Positions 29,110 to 39,071 of a stretch of 64,000 nucleotides of DNA are shown here, piece after piece. The notes below the pieces were generated by a model. It was not told where the DNA came from. It made no database searches and saw only the letters and a program-made list of their open reading frames with translations. Location: positions 372,001-436,000 of the forward strand of contig NZ_JABVAX010000003.1 in assembly GCF_013404595.1 (NCBI RefSeq), in the 5' to 3' direction. The position numbers and the translations under genes were made by a program. The stretch's first letter is position 1, and the number at the start of each line of letters is the position of its first letter. The stretch comes from Jannaschia marina. GTDB taxonomy: Bacteria; Pseudomonadota; Alphaproteobacteria; Rhodobacterales; Rhodobacteraceae.

Positions 29110-30405
29110 TTAGCGCTTTTCGACGGGGACGTAGTCGCGCTCCGTCTCTCCGGTGTAGAGCTGACGCGGACGGCCGATCTTGAGCGCGGGGTCCGAGAGC
29201 TGCTCCTTCCACTGCGAGATCCAGCCGACAGTGCGCGAGAGCGCGAAGATCGGCGTGAACATCGATGTGGGGAAGCCCATCGCCTCGAGGATGATGCCCG
29301 AATAGAAATCGACGTTCGGGAAGAGTTTCTTCTCGGCGAAATACGGATCGGCGAGGGCCTGCTTCTCGAGTTCCTTGGCGACCTGCAGGATCGGGTTGTT
29401 TTCCACCCCCAGCAGCTCCAGCACTTCGTCCGCGCTCTCCTTCATCACCGTCGCGCGGGGATCGAAGTTCTTGTAGACGCGGTGGCCAAAGCCCATCAGG
29501 CGGAACGGATCGTCCTTGTCCTTCGCGCGGGCGATGAACTCGGGGATGCGATCGACCGTGCCGATCTCGTTGAGCATCTCGAGGCAGGCCTGGTTCGCGC
29601 CGCCGTGGGCCGGGCCCCAGAGGCAGGCGATGCCGGCCGCGATGCAGGCGAAGGGGTTCGCGCCCGACGACGACGCGAGGCGCACCGTGGAGGTCGAGGC
29701 GTTCTGCTCGTGATCGGCGTGGAGCGTGAAGATACGGTCCATGGCGCGCGCGAGGATCGGATCGACCGTATAGTCCTCTGCCGGCACGGAGAAGCACATG
29801 TGCAGGAAATTCGCCGCGTAATCGAGATCGTTGCGCGGATACACGAAGGGCTGGCCGATCGAGTACTTGTAGGCCATCGCGGCAATGGTCGGCATCTTCG
29901 CGATCAGGCGGATCGAGGCGACCTCGCGCTGCCACGGGTCGTTGATGTCGGTGCTGTCGTGGTAGAAGGCCGACATGGCCCCCACGACGCCGACCATCGT
30001 GGCCATCGGATGCGCGTCGCGGCGGAAGCCGCGGAAGAAGTTGTGCATCTGCTCATGGATCATCGTGTGCTGGGTCACACGGGTCTCGAAATCCTCGAGC
30101 TCCGCGGCGGACGGCAGATTGCCGTAGAGCAGCAGGTAGCAGACCTCGAGATAGTGGGACGCGCTGGCCAGTTGGTCGATCGGGTAGCCGCGGTGCAGCA
30201 GGACGCCGGCGTCGCCGTCGATGAAGGTTATCGCGCTGTCACAGGAGGCCGTTGACGTGAAGCCCGGGTCGTAGGTGAAGACGCCCGCCTGGCCGTAGAG
30301 CTTGCGGATGTCGACGACGTCGGGTCCGGCGGTGGGCGAGTGGACCGGCAGGTCGAAATCCCGACCGTCGAGCGTGAATTTCGCGGTCTTCTTTGTGTCA
30401 GCCAT
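29110..30405 (-). CDS. gltA: Citrate synthase
   Basis: Condenses acetyl-CoA and oxaloacetate at the entry to the TCA cycle. The 431-residue type II (hexameric, NADH-sensitive class) protein shows catalytic His267 in [13 protein letters not shown], His308 in [13 protein letters not shown] and Asp366 in NVDFYSG. The N-terminal small domain ([17 protein letters not shown]) is typical of the Gram-negative form. It follows gltX on the same strand with 112 bp between, so it likely has its own promoter. Confidence 0.98.
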   Translation of the reverse strand: MADTKKTAKFTLDGRDFDLPVHSPTAGPDVVDIRKLYGQAGVFTYDPGFTSTASCDSAITFIDGDAGVLLHRGYPIDQLASASHYLEVCYLLLYGNLPSAAELEDFETRVTQHTMIHEQMHNFFRGFRRDAHPMATMVGVVGAMSAFYHDSTDINDPWQREVASIRLIAKMPTIAAMAYKYSIGQPFVYPRNDLDYAANFLHMCFSVPAEDYTVDPILARAMDRIFTLHADHEQNASTSTVRLASSSGANPFACIAAGIACLWGPAHGGANQACLEMLNEIGTVDRIPEFIARAKDKDDPFRLMGFGHRVYKNFDPRATVMKESADEVLELLGVENNPILQVAKELEKQALADPYFAEKKLFPNVDFYSGIILEAMGFPTSMFTPIFALSRTVGWISQWKEQLSDPALKIGRPRQLYTGETERDYVPVEKR

Positions 30406-30517
30406 ATCGGTCCTTTCGAGAGCGTCGCTGCATGAAGATCATGCTGCAACCGTTTGTCTTTTGCACCTTTTCGGGGTGCGAGGGTCTGATCGGCCGGCCG
30501 CCGTCTCCGGGGCCGGC

Positions 30518-31918
30518 CTATCCGTCGTCGCGCGCGACGTCATCGAGGCGCGCGAGGGTTTCATCCCGTCCGAGGACAAGCATCATGTCGAAGACACTGG
30601 GGGTGGCGGTGCGTCCGGCGAGGGCGGCGCGCAGCGGCGCGGCCAGCTTGCCGAGGCCAAGTCCCTTGGAGCCGGCCAGATCACCCACGACACCCTCCAG
30701 CACGTCGCGCGTCCAGCTAGCAGTTTGCAGGTGCGGCGTCAATTCTTTCAGTATGCCACGGGATACCGTATCGAGCGCCTTTGCAGCCTTCTCATCGGGC
30801 GTGACCGGCCGGTCGGTCAGCGCGAAATGGGCGCGCTCGACGATCTGGGGCAGGGTGCGGCTTGCCTCCTTGACGATCCCGATCGCGGGCAGAAGCCGGT
30901 CGGCCTCGACCGCCGGCGCGCCCGTCCGTGCGGTCCAGTCCTGCACCGCCGCGAGTATCTCGGCGTCCTCCATCGCGCTCAGGTGCTGACCCGAGAGGTT
31001 TTCGAGCTTCTTGAGGTCGAGGCGGGCGGGGGCGCGACCGATGCCCTCGAGGTCGAACCAGGCGCGGGCCTCGGCATCGGTGAAATACTCGGCATCGCCA
31101 TGGGCCCAGCCGAGGCGGGCCAGGTAGTTGCGCAATGCGCGCGCCGGGAAGCCCATCGCCGCATATTCCTCGACCCCGGTGGCGCCGTGGCGCTTCGAGA
31201 GCTTCTTGCCGTCCGCCCCGTGGATGAGCGGAATATGCGCCCAGACCGGCTGCGCCCAGCCCATGGCGTCGAAGATCTGCGCTTGTCGGGCGGCGTTGTT
31301 CAGGTGGTCGTCGCCACGGATGACGTGGGTGATGCCCATGTCGTGGTCGTCCACGACGACGGCCAGCATGTAGGTCGGCGTGCCGTCGGAGCGCAGCAGG
31401 ACCATGTCGTCGAGCTGATCGTTGCGGAAGGTGACGTCGCCCTGCACGGCATCGGCGATCACGGTCTCGCCCGCGCGCGGGGCCTTCAGGCGGATGACGA
31501 AGGGCGCATCGGGATGCGTTGCAGGGTCGGCGTCGCGCCAGGGCGAGCGGAAGAGCGTCGAGGTGCCCGCGGCCCGGGCCTCTTCGCGGAACGCCTCGAT
31601 CTCCGCCTGCGTGGAGAAACACTTGTAGGCGGTGCCGTTCGCCAGCATCGCCTGCGCGACCTCGGCGTGGCGGGCCGCCTGCGCGAACTGGCTGACCGGC
31701 GTGCCGTCATGGTCGAGGCCGAGCCATTCGAGCCCCTTGAGGATCGTCTCGGTCGCCTCGGGGGTGGAGCGGGCGCGGTCGGTGTCCTCGATCCGGAGGA
31801 GGAACTGCCCCCCGTGCCGGCGCGCGAAGAGCCAATTGAAGAGCGCCGTGCGCGCCGTGCCGATGTGCATCGTGCCGGTGGGCGAAGGGGCGATGCGGGT
31901 GACGACGGGGGTGGTCAT
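30518..31918 (-). CDS. gltX: Glutamyl-tRNA synthetase
   Basis: Charges tRNA-Glu (and possibly tRNA-Gln, if this organism uses the transamidation route). A 466-residue class Ic synthetase with the HIGH-type motif [17 protein letters not shown], the KMSKS-type motif KKLSKRHG and the insert [14 protein letters not shown]. Many alphaproteobacteria carry two gltX copies; a second copy would lie outside this window. It is divergent from comEC. Confidence 0.97.
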   Translation of the reverse strand: MTTPVVTRIAPSPTGTMHIGTARTALFNWLFARRHGGQFLLRIEDTDRARSTPEATETILKGLEWLGLDHDGTPVSQFAQAARHAEVAQAMLANGTAYKCFSTQAEIEAFREEARAAGTSTLFRSPWRDADPATHPDAPFVIRLKAPRAGETVIADAVQGDVTFRNDQLDDMVLLRSDGTPTYMLAVVVDDHDMGITHVIRGDDHLNNAARQAQIFDAMGWAQPVWAHIPLIHGADGKKLSKRHGATGVEEYAAMGFPARALRNYLARLGWAHGDAEYFTDAEARAWFDLEGIGRAPARLDLKKLENLSGQHLSAMEDAEILAAVQDWTARTGAPAVEADRLLPAIGIVKEASRTLPQIVERAHFALTDRPVTPDEKAAKALDTVSRGILKELTPHLQTASWTRDVLEGVVGDLAGSKGLGLGKLAAPLRAALAGRTATPSVFDMMLVLGRDETLARLDDVARDDG

Positions 31919-31960
31919 GGGCGTGGTCCTCGGGGCTGACGGCGGTGTTGCAGGGCAGGG

Positions 31961-31975
31961 TTAACGTTTTGTAAA
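31961..31975. promoter_or_regulatory. CtrA-like site (TTAA-N7-TAAA) before comEC
   Basis: TTAACGTTTTGTAAA matches TTAA-N7-TTAA with one mismatch. It is the only AT-rich element in the 113 bp between gltX and comEC and lies 57 bp before the comEC ATG. CtrA is known to control competence-type genes, including comEC, in Rhodobacter capsulatus, which favours a real site. Confidence 0.5.
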
Positions 31976-32031
31976 CCCCGCGGCCCGCAAGGTCGTGGGG
32001 TTGATATTCAGCCCGGCGGAGGAGGGCAAGG

Positions 32032-34083
32032 ATGCACCAGGCCGACGCCGCGCCTCTCGTCCGCCCGGCCCTCTCGACGCGGCTGGTCGAGGGCTGCCGG
32101 GCGCTTCGGGGTCACCGGCTTCCGTGGCTTGCCGTCGCCTTCGGCGCGGGCGTCGGGGCCTATTTCGCGCTGCCGGTGGAGCCCGGGCGCGCGACGCTGA
32201 TGGCCGGAGGGTGGCTCGTCCTCATGTTCGGCTGGCTTGCGTGGTGGCTGCGCACAAGCGTCGGGATCGTACCGCTTCTCCTCGCCGTCCTTCTCGCGGG
32301 CGCGCTCGTCGCACAGCTGCGCACGATGTCCGTTGCCGGGCCCGTGCTGGGCTTTCGCTACTACGGCGCGGTCGAAGGCCGGGTCGTGGCGATCGACCGG
32401 TCCGCCTCGGGCGCGGTGCGGGTGACGCTCGACCGGGTGCGGCTCGACCGGATGGCCCCCGAGCGCACGCCCCGCCGCGTGCGCCTTTCCTTGCAGACGC
32501 CGCCCGAAATGCCGTTGGAGCCCGGCGCCCGCGTCATGACGACGGCGCATCTGCTTCCCCCATCCGGCCCGACGGAGCCCGGCGGCTTCGACTTTCAGCG
32601 CCACGCCTTCTTTCTGAAGCTCGGGGCTGTCGGTTATACCCGCGTGCCGGTTCTGCTGGCCGGGCCGGGCGAGGCCGGCTGGGCCACGACCGTCGAGCGC
32701 GCCCGTCTTGCCGTGGCCGCGGCCCTGCGCGCGCGGATGCCGGGGCAGGCGGGGGAGGTGGCGGCGGCGATCACGACGGGCGACCGCTCGGGCCTGTCGC
32801 CCGAGGTGACGGGAACCCTGCGGGCGTCGAACCTGGCACACCTACTGGCGATCTCGGGGCTGCACATGGGGCTTCTCGTCGGCTTCGTCTTCTGGGCGTT
32901 GCGCGGAGCTTTCGCCCTGATCCCGCGCGTGGCGCTCACGCAGCCGACGCGGGCCTGGGCCGCGCTTGCTGCCTTTCCCTTCGCGGTGGCCTATCTGTTC
33001 CTGTCGGGCGGCGGGGTGGCGACGCAGCGGGCCTTCATCATGGCGGCCGTGATGCTGGGCGCGGTGGTGCTCGGGCGGCGGGCGCTCTCGATCCGGTCGG
33101 TCGCGATCGCGGCGATCCTCGTGCTGCTCTGGCGGCCCGAGAGCCTGACCGGTCCGGGGTTCCAGATGTCCTTTGCGGCGACCGGCGCGCTCGTGCTGGC
33201 CTTCGGGGCGCTCAACCAAATGGAACGGCCCGCCTGGCGCAGCGGTTGGCGCGGGAGCGTCTTCGCGCTCGTGGTGTCCTCGGCCGTGGCGGGGCTGGCG
33301 ACGGCGCCCATCGCGGCGCTCCACTTCAACCGGATCGCGCATTTCGGGCTGATCGCGAACCTCCTGGCCGTTCCTGTCATGGGCGCGGCGGTCATGCCGC
33401 TGCTGTTCCTTGGCCTGCTTCTGATGCCGCTCGGGCTGGAGGCGCTGCCGCTTGCGGTGGCGGGCTGGGGGATCGAGTGGATCCTGATGGTCGCGGAGCG
33501 GGTGACGGCGCTGCCGGGCGCGGTGCGCGCGGTGCCGGCTCCGCATTGGGTGGCGCTCCCGCTCCTTGGGCTGGGCTTCGGCGTCTTCGCCGCGGCGCGG
33601 GGGGCGGCGGCGCGCGCTGTCGCCGTGGCCGCCGGGATCGGGGCTGCGACGGTCTGGGGGATGAGCGGGCGGCCCGACGTGCTGATCTCCTACGACGCGC
33701 GGCTTATCGGAGTGGCGACGCCCGAGGGGCGGTGGCTCAGCCGCGACAGCGGGGTCGCGTTCGTCGCGACGTCCTGGCTGGAGAACGACGGCGATCTTGC
33801 CTCGCAGGAGGCCGCGGCGGCGCGGGACGTCGCGATGCCCCTGCCGATCCACCATGCAGCGGGCAAGCGCGGCCTCGACGACGCGGTGAGAGCCTGTGCC
33901 GCCGAACCCGGATGGCTGGTGGTGGCGGTGACGCCCGACGCGGTGCCGCGCGGATGCCGGCTGATCGACCCGGAGAGCCTGTCACGGACGGGGGCGATCG
34001 CGCTCTCTCTCCGGGACGGCCGGGTCGAGATGCGGACCGCGCGCGACGTTCAGGGCGCGCGGCCGTGGGCGGGAGGCGGTTGA
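32032..34083 (+). CDS. comEC: ComEC/Rec2 DNA-uptake channel protein
   Basis: A 683-residue inner-membrane protein that carries single-stranded DNA into the cell during transformation or gene-transfer-agent uptake. An N-terminal DUF4131-like segment (VGAYFALPVEPGRATLMAG) precedes the Competence domain with the conserved stretch LLAISGLHMGLLVGFVFW and many helices. The last 170 residues hold only a reduced beta region (VLISYDARLIGVATPEGRWL) without the metallo-beta-lactamase HxHxDH motif. It ends 4 bp from the convergent lexA. A CtrA-like site precedes it. Confidence 0.93.
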   Translation: MHQADAAPLVRPALSTRLVEGCRALRGHRLPWLAVAFGAGVGAYFALPVEPGRATLMAGGWLVLMFGWLAWWLRTSVGIVPLLLAVLLAGALVAQLRTMSVAGPVLGFRYYGAVEGRVVAIDRSASGAVRVTLDRVRLDRMAPERTPRRVRLSLQTPPEMPLEPGARVMTTAHLLPPSGPTEPGGFDFQRHAFFLKLGAVGYTRVPVLLAGPGEAGWATTVERARLAVAAALRARMPGQAGEVAAAITTGDRSGLSPEVTGTLRASNLAHLLAISGLHMGLLVGFVFWALRGAFALIPRVALTQPTRAWAALAAFPFAVAYLFLSGGGVATQRAFIMAAVMLGAVVLGRRALSIRSVAIAAILVLLWRPESLTGPGFQMSFAATGALVLAFGALNQMERPAWRSGWRGSVFALVVSSAVAGLATAPIAALHFNRIAHFGLIANLLAVPVMGAAVMPLLFLGLLLMPLGLEALPLAVAGWGIEWILMVAERVTALPGAVRAVPAPHWVALPLLGLGFGVFAAARGAAARAVAVAAGIGAATVWGMSGRPDVLISYDARLIGVATPEGRWLSRDSGVAFVATSWLENDGDLASQEAAAARDVAMPLPIHHAAGKRGLDDAVRACAAEPGWLVVAVTPDAVPRGCRLIDPESLSRTGAIALSLRDGRVEMRTARDVQGARPWAGGG

Positions 34084-34087
34084 CGGC

Positions 34088-34786
34088 TCAGTAGCTGCGG
34101 ATAAGGCCGACGAGACGGCCCTGCACCTGCACCTGATCCTCCCGCAGGAGGCGAGTCTCATAAGCAGGGTTCGCCGCTTCGAGCGCGACCATGCCCTTGG
34201 TGCGGCGGTAGCGCTTGAGCGTCGCCTCGTGGCCTTCGACGAGGGCGACGACGATGTCGCCGTTGTCGGCCGTGTTCTGATCCCGGATCACGACGACGTC
34301 GCCGTCATTGATGCCCGCGTCGATCATCGAGTCGCCTTTGACTTCGAGCGCGTAGTGTTCGCCCCCGCGGTCGAGCATCTGGCCCGGTACGGCCACGTGG
34401 TGCGAGACCTCGCTGATCGCGTCGATGGGCACACCGGCGGCGATGCGGCCCATCACGGGCAGCTCGGTCGCGTGGACCTCGACGGGCATCGCACGGGCCG
34501 GCGCGGGCGGTTTCGCGGCCGGGGCGGAGCCGTCGATGACCTGGGGCACGAAGGTGGCACCGCCGGCCATGTCCTCGGGCAGGCGCGTGATCTCGATGGC
34601 ACGGGCGCGATGGGCGAGGCGGCGGATGAAGCCCCGCTCCTCGAGCGCGGTGATGAGCCGATGGATCCCCGACTTCGAGCGCAGGTCGAGCGCGTCCTTC
34701 ATCTCGTCGAAGGAGGGCGGCACGCCGTCCCTCTGAACCCGCTTGTGGATGAAGGCGAGAAGGTCGCGTTGCTTCCGGGTGAGCAT
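34088..34786 (-). CDS. lexA: SOS repressor LexA
   Basis: A 232-residue repressor of the DNA damage response. The N-terminal winged helix contains [20 protein letters not shown]. The self-cleavage site is Ala117-Gly118 in [11 protein letters not shown], and the catalytic dyad is Ser153 (KGDSMIDAG) and Lys191 (ATLKRYR). An alphaproteobacterial SOS box lies 45 bp before the start, so it regulates itself. Downstream of moeA but separated by 91 bp carrying its own promoter. Confidence 0.97.
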   Translation of the reverse strand: MLTRKQRDLLAFIHKRVQRDGVPPSFDEMKDALDLRSKSGIHRLITALEERGFIRRLAHRARAIEITRLPEDMAGGATFVPQVIDGSAPAAKPPAPARAMPVEVHATELPVMGRIAAGVPIDAISEVSHHVAVPGQMLDRGGEHYALEVKGDSMIDAGINDGDVVVIRDQNTADNGDIVVALVEGHEATLKRYRRTKGMVALEAANPAYETRLLREDQVQVQGRLVGLIRSY

Positions 34787-34830
34787 ATCTGTCCCTCATA
34801 TCGTGCCGCGACGGGCGGCTGTCACGATAT

Positions 34831-34845
34831 GTTCTATAAAAGTTC
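34831..34845 (-). promoter_or_regulatory. LexA SOS box upstream of lexA
   Basis: GTTCTATAAAAGTTC fits the alphaproteobacterial LexA consensus GTTC-N7-GTTC exactly on the plus strand. It lies 45 bp upstream of the minus-strand lexA ATG. Autoregulation of lexA is well known. Confidence 0.88.
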
Positions 34846-34877
34846 CTGTTTTGTGTCAACGCCGATGCAATGCCGAC

Positions 34878-36050
34878 TCAAGGCGGCAGTGGCAGGGCCT
34901 CGACGGTCTCGCCCGAGTCGCGCGCGGCGTCGTCCGGGGGACGCACGACGAGGTGGGTCGCGTCGGTCAGCACGGTCAGAAGGCTGCTGTCCTGCCGCTC
35001 CGCGACGGTGAGGCCGCCCGGCCCGAGCGTGGCGCGCATGTAGTGCTGTCGCGGGCCGTTCGCGGCCAGCGGGGCGGCGAGGGGCAGGTGCTCTGGTGCC
35101 GCGGCGGCGGGCAGGCCGAGCATCCTGCGCAGCATCGGCAGGAGGAAGACGACGCCGCAGACCATGGCCGACACCGGGTTGCCCGGCAGGCCGACAAGCG
35201 GCTGTTCGCACAGCGTGCCGGCGAGCAGCGGCTTGCCCGGTCGCATGGCGACCTTGTGGAAGGACAGGTCGAGCCCGGCGTCGCCCGCGACCTGCGCGAT
35301 CAGGTCGTGGTCGCCGACCGAGGCCCCGCCGATGGTGACGAGCAGGTCGGCACCTTGCGCCAGGTCGAAGGCGTGGCGCAGGCTCTCGGCCGTGTCGCGC
35401 GCGATGGGCAGGAGCCGCGCCTCGGCCCCCGCGGCCTCGACCATGGCGGCGAGGCCGTAGCCGTTCGACGCCGTTATCTGGCCGGGTCGGAGCGGCTCGC
35501 CCGGGGGGCGCAGCTCGTCACCTGTCATCAGGATCGCGACGATGGGTCGGCGCGTGACGGTCACCGTGCCGTATCCCATGGCGGCGAGGAGCGCGATATC
35601 GCGGCTGCCGAGCAGGCGGTCGGGCTGGTGCGGGGTGCCCAGGGTGAAGTCGCCGCCGGCCGGGCGGATGTGGGTGCCCACGCCGGGCTCGGCCGTGAGG
35701 GTGACACGGTCGCTCGCGCGCGCGACGTCTTCCTGCAACAGGACGCGGGTGGCTCCGGCGGGCAGGGGGGCGCCCGTGAAGATGCGGACGGCCTTGCCGG
35801 GGGCGAGCGCGCCGTCGAAAGGATGGCCGGCGGCGGCCTCTCCGATGACATCGAAGCTGTCGCCCCGGGCCGCGTCACCGGCAATCGCGTAGCCGTCCAT
35901 CGCGGAGGCGGCGAAGGGCGGCTGGTCGTGCCGCGCGGCGAGCGGGGCGGACGGGGCGCGGCCCGATGCGGCGCGCAGGGCGACGTTCTCGCCGGGCAGG
36001 CGCTCCACGAGCGAGAGGAGGTGCGCCAGCGCCGTCTCGACCGAGATCAC
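34878..36050 (-). CDS. moeA: Molybdopterin molybdotransferase MoeA
   Basis: Inserts molybdate into adenylylated molybdopterin, the last step of basic molybdenum cofactor synthesis. A 390-residue protein with [27 protein letters not shown], the MogA-like core [20 protein letters not shown] and the [13 protein letters not shown] motif. The ATG overlaps the moaC stop by four bases. The mogA and moaA genes are not here. Confidence 0.96.
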   Translation of the reverse strand: MISVETALAHLLSLVERLPGENVALRAASGRAPSAPLAARHDQPPFAASAMDGYAIAGDAARGDSFDVIGEAAAGHPFDGALAPGKAVRIFTGAPLPAGATRVLLQEDVARASDRVTLTAEPGVGTHIRPAGGDFTLGTPHQPDRLLGSRDIALLAAMGYGTVTVTRRPIVAILMTGDELRPPGEPLRPGQITASNGYGLAAMVEAAGAEARLLPIARDTAESLRHAFDLAQGADLLVTIGGASVGDHDLIAQVAGDAGLDLSFHKVAMRPGKPLLAGTLCEQPLVGLPGNPVSAMVCGVVFLLPMLRRMLGLPAAAAPEHLPLAAPLAANGPRQHYMRATLGPGGLTVAERQDSSLLTVLTDATHLVVRPPDDAARDSGETVEALPLPP

Positions 36051-36529
36051 GGGGCCGGGGCCGTCCAGTCCCCCGATTTGCCGCCCGTCTTCGACAGCAG
36101 GCGGATGCCGCCGATCTCCATGTCCTTCTGGACCGCCTTGGCCATGTCGTAGACCGTCAGGCAGGCGGTGGTCACGGCGGTCAGCGCCTCCATCTCGACG
36201 CCCGTGCGCCCGGCGGTGCCGACGGTCGCCGTCACGCGCAGACCCGGCAGGGTCTCGTCGACGGTGAGGTCCACGGCGACCTTCGCGATGGGCAGCGGAT
36301 GGCAGAGCGGGATGAGATCGGCGGTCCGTTTCGCCCCCATGATGCCGGCGAGGCGGGCAATGCCGATGACATCACCCTTCTTCGCGGTGCCCGATCGAAT
36401 GATTTCAAGGGTCTCCGGGTTGGTCTTCACCCAACCTTCGGCCACGGCAACGCGGGTCGTTTCCGCCTTGCCCGAGACGTCGACCATATGCGCCGCGCCG
36501 CTCTCGTCGAAATGGCTGAGCCCGCTCAC
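36047..36529 (-). CDS. moaC: Cyclic pyranopterin monophosphate synthase MoaC
   Basis: Second half of the first molybdenum-cofactor step: rearranges the cyclic GTP intermediate made by MoaA to cPMP. A 160-residue protein with [13 protein letters not shown], the conserved IPLCHPLPI and [20 protein letters not shown]. The GTG start overlaps the trpC stop (GTGA), and the gene in turn overlaps moeA. The frame was open upstream, but the MoaC-typical N-terminus [15 protein letters not shown] fits this start. Confidence 0.95.
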   Translation of the reverse strand: MSGLSHFDESGAAHMVDVSGKAETTRVAVAEGWVKTNPETLEIIRSGTAKKGDVIGIARLAGIMGAKRTADLIPLCHPLPIAKVAVDLTVDETLPGLRVTATVGTAGRTGVEMEALTAVTTACLTVYDMAKAVQKDMEIGGIRLLSKTGGKSGDWTAPAP

Positions 36530-37335
36530 CGGCCCGAAACCATGGGGTTCGCCAGGAGTTTGCGCGTCGCGGCCTCGATGTCGTCCTGCCGCATCAGGCT
36601 TTCGCCGATCAGGAAGCAGCGTGCCCCGTATTGCGCCATAGCGGCCAGATCCTCGGGAGTGTTCAGCCCCGACTCGGAGACGAGGATGCGGTCGGCGGGC
36701 GCGCGCCGGGCCAGATCGTGGCTGGTGCCGAGGTCGGTGACGAAGGTGTTGAGATCGCGGTTGTTCATGCCGAGCAGGCGGGAGGAGAGCGCCTCCGCGC
36801 GCTCGAGTTCTTCGCGATTGTGCACCTCGACGAGCGCATCCATGCCCCATTCCGTCGCCGCGTCCTCGATCTCGGCGGCCTGCGCGTCGGAGACGCTGGC
36901 CATGATGATGAGGATGCAGTCGGCCCCGAGCGCCCGGCTCTCCGCTACCTGCCAGGGATCGTAGAGGAAATCCTTGCGCAGGACCGGCAGGTCGCAGGCG
37001 GCGCGGGCGGCCACGAGGTAGTCCTCGTGCCCCTGGAAACTCGGGCCGTCGGTCAGGACCGAAAGGCAGGTCGCGCCGCCGGCGGCATAGGCGGTGGCGA
37101 TCGCCTCGGGGTCGAAATCGGCGCGGATCAGGCCCTTCGACGGGCTTGCCTTCTTCACTTCGGCGATGAGGCCGTAGCCCGCGTGCGTCGCCGCCTGCAG
37201 CGTGTCCGCGAAGGGGCGGACCGGGTCGGCGGATCGCGCGGCGTCCTCGATGGCGGCCTGATCGCGCTCGGCCTTGCGGGCGGCGATTTCTTCCAGCTTG
37301 TAGGCCTTGATCTTGTCGAGGATCGTCTCGCTCAT
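36526..37335 (-). CDS. trpC: Indole-3-glycerol phosphate synthase TrpC
   Basis: Fourth step of tryptophan synthesis: closes the indole ring from CdRP. A 269-residue monofunctional TIM barrel (not fused to TrpF). The family motifs [27 protein letters not shown] and [10 protein letters not shown] include the catalytic Glu and Lys residues. The ATG overlaps the trpD stop by four bases, and an upstream in-frame ATG lacks homology. Confidence 0.97.
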   Translation of the reverse strand: MSETILDKIKAYKLEEIAARKAERDQAAIEDAARSADPVRPFADTLQAATHAGYGLIAEVKKASPSKGLIRADFDPEAIATAYAAGGATCLSVLTDGPSFQGHEDYLVAARAACDLPVLRKDFLYDPWQVAESRALGADCILIIMASVSDAQAAEIEDAATEWGMDALVEVHNREELERAEALSSRLLGMNNRDLNTFVTDLGTSHDLARRAPADRILVSESGLNTPEDLAAMAQYGARCFLIGESLMRQDDIEAATRKLLANPMVSGR

Positions 37336-38351
37336 GCCGCGGCCTCCGATGTGAGCTTCGCCAGCGCGCGGACCTTGCCCCACGCCGCTCCTTCATCAAT
37401 GGATTTCGCCGCGAGTTCAACGCCCTCGGGCAGATCATTCACGCGGCCGGCGACAAGAAGCGCCGCCGCGGCATTGAGCAGCACCGCATCGCGATAGGCC
37501 CCGGCCGCTCCGTCGAGGAGGGCGCGGAAGGCCGTACCGTTCTCCTCGGGCGTGCCGCCGAGGATGGCTTCGAAGGGATGCGTGGGCAGGCCCGCGTCGT
37601 CCGGCGTGATCTGCCGCTCGGTCACGGCACCGTCGCGCAACTCGGCGAGCGCCGTAGGCCCGGCGATCGAGATCTCGTCGGTGCCGTCGGAGCCGTGGAC
37701 GAGCCAGGCCACCTCCGAGCCGAGCGTGCCCAGCACCTCGGCCATGGGGCGCAGGAGCGCGGGGTCGTAGGCTCCCGTCAGCTGCCGGCGCACGCCGGCG
37801 GGGTTGGTGAGCGGGCCCAGCACGTTGAAGACGGTGCGCGTGCCGAGCTCGGCGCGCACAGGCATGACGTGGCGCGTGGCGGGGTGGTGCATCGGGGCCA
37901 TCATGAAGCAGATGCCGACCTCGGTCAGGGCGCGCTCGGCCACCTCCGCGCCGACCATCACCTCGACGCCCATCTGCGTCAGCACATCCGCCGCGCCCGA
38001 TTTCGACGACAGGTTCCGGTTGCCGTGTTTCGCGACCGGCACGCCGGCCCCGGCGACGACGAAGGCCGTCGCCGTGGAGATGTTGAGCGTGCCCTTGCCG
38101 TCGCCCCCGGTGCCGACGATGTCGATCGCGCCCGCGGGGGCGGCGACGGTGTTCATCCGCGCGCGCATGGCGGCGGCGGCGGCGGCGATTTCCTCGGGGG
38201 TCTCGCCCCGGGTGCGCAGCGCCATCAGGAGGCCCGCGATCTCGACCGGGGTGGCGGCCCCGTCGAAGAAGGCGGAGAAGGCCGTCTCGGCCTCGGCGCG
38301 GGTGAGCGGCCGCCCGGGGGCGGCATCGAGAAGCGGCTTGAGGTCGGTCAT
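37332..38351 (-). CDS. trpD: Anthranilate phosphoribosyltransferase TrpD
   Basis: Joins anthranilate and PRPP. The 339-residue protein contains the PRPP-binding loop [31 protein letters not shown] and the metal/anthranilate segment [10 protein letters not shown]. Coupled to trpG upstream and trpC downstream through 4-bp ATGA overlaps. Confidence 0.97.
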   Translation of the reverse strand: MTDLKPLLDAAPGRPLTRAEAETAFSAFFDGAATPVEIAGLLMALRTRGETPEEIAAAAAAMRARMNTVAAPAGAIDIVGTGGDGKGTLNISTATAFVVAGAGVPVAKHGNRNLSSKSGAADVLTQMGVEVMVGAEVAERALTEVGICFMMAPMHHPATRHVMPVRAELGTRTVFNVLGPLTNPAGVRRQLTGAYDPALLRPMAEVLGTLGSEVAWLVHGSDGTDEISIAGPTALAELRDGAVTERQITPDDAGLPTHPFEAILGGTPEENGTAFRALLDGAAGAYRDAVLLNAAAALLVAGRVNDLPEGVELAAKSIDEGAAWGKVRALAKLTSEAAA

Positions 38352-38941
38352 GCGGGCTCGGCTGTCGTCTGCGGCATCAGGTCGAGGAAGTTGCGGATGA
38401 GGGCGTGGCCGTGTTCGGAGGCGATGCTCTCGGGGTGGAACTGAACCCCGTGGATCGGCAGCTCCCGGTGGCGCAGGCCCATGATCATGCCGGACGCCAG
38501 CTCCGCGTTCACGACAAGGTCCTCCGGCAGGCTCTCGCGCTCCACGATGAGCGAGTGATAGCGGGTAGCCTCGAAGGCGGCGGGCAGGCAGGTGAAGACG
38601 CCGGTACCGTCGTTCTCCATCCGGCCCATCTTGCCGTGCACGATCTCGCCCGCGCGCACCACCTTGCCGCCGAAGGCTTGACCGATCGCCTGATGCCCGA
38701 GGCAGACGCCCAGAAGCGGCGTGCGCGTCTCGGCGCAGGCTTCGACCATGGCGAGGCAGATGCCGGCCTGATCGGGCGTGCAGGGGCCGGGCGAGAGCAG
38801 GACGCCGGCGGGGTTGAGCCCCATGGCGGCCTGCACGTCCATGGCGTCGTTGCGCACGACCTTCACCTCGGTCCCCTGTTCCGCGACGTAGTGGACGAGG
38901 TTCCAGGTGAAGCTGTCGTAATTGTCGATCAGCAAAAGCAA
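38348..38941 (-). CDS. trpG: Anthranilate synthase glutamine amidotransferase TrpG
   Basis: Provides ammonia to TrpE for anthranilate synthesis. A 197-residue class I amidotransferase with nucleophile Cys in [12 protein letters not shown] and the His-Glu pair in [11 protein letters not shown]. No ATG exists near the N-terminal homology ([18 protein letters not shown]). I chose a TTG start because GGGAGGG lies six bases upstream; a rare start could keep translation low. First gene of the trpGDC-moaC-moeA cluster. trpE is not in the window. Confidence 0.94.
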   Translation of the reverse strand: MLLLIDNYDSFTWNLVHYVAEQGTEVKVVRNDAMDVQAAMGLNPAGVLLSPGPCTPDQAGICLAMVEACAETRTPLLGVCLGHQAIGQAFGGKVVRAGEIVHGKMGRMENDGTGVFTCLPAAFEATRYHSLIVERESLPEDLVVNAELASGMIMGLRHRELPIHGVQFHPESIASEHGHALIRNFLDLMPQTTAEPA

Positions 38942-39071
38942 GCCAGTCCCTCCCGGTCGCGGATGTGTGGGGCTATCAAAGCCCGGCCATCGGGTTATAC
39001 AGGACGCAAGGCCCGGGAAAAGGGGCCAGGGCAGCGATCCCGCGGGGATCGGACGGGCAAGGAGATCGGGG

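Noticed and set aside
38922-39071. N-terminal extension of the YibQ-like gene
   Set aside because: It is antisense to trpG and the trp promoter; the ATG at 39072 gives a proper membrane anchor.
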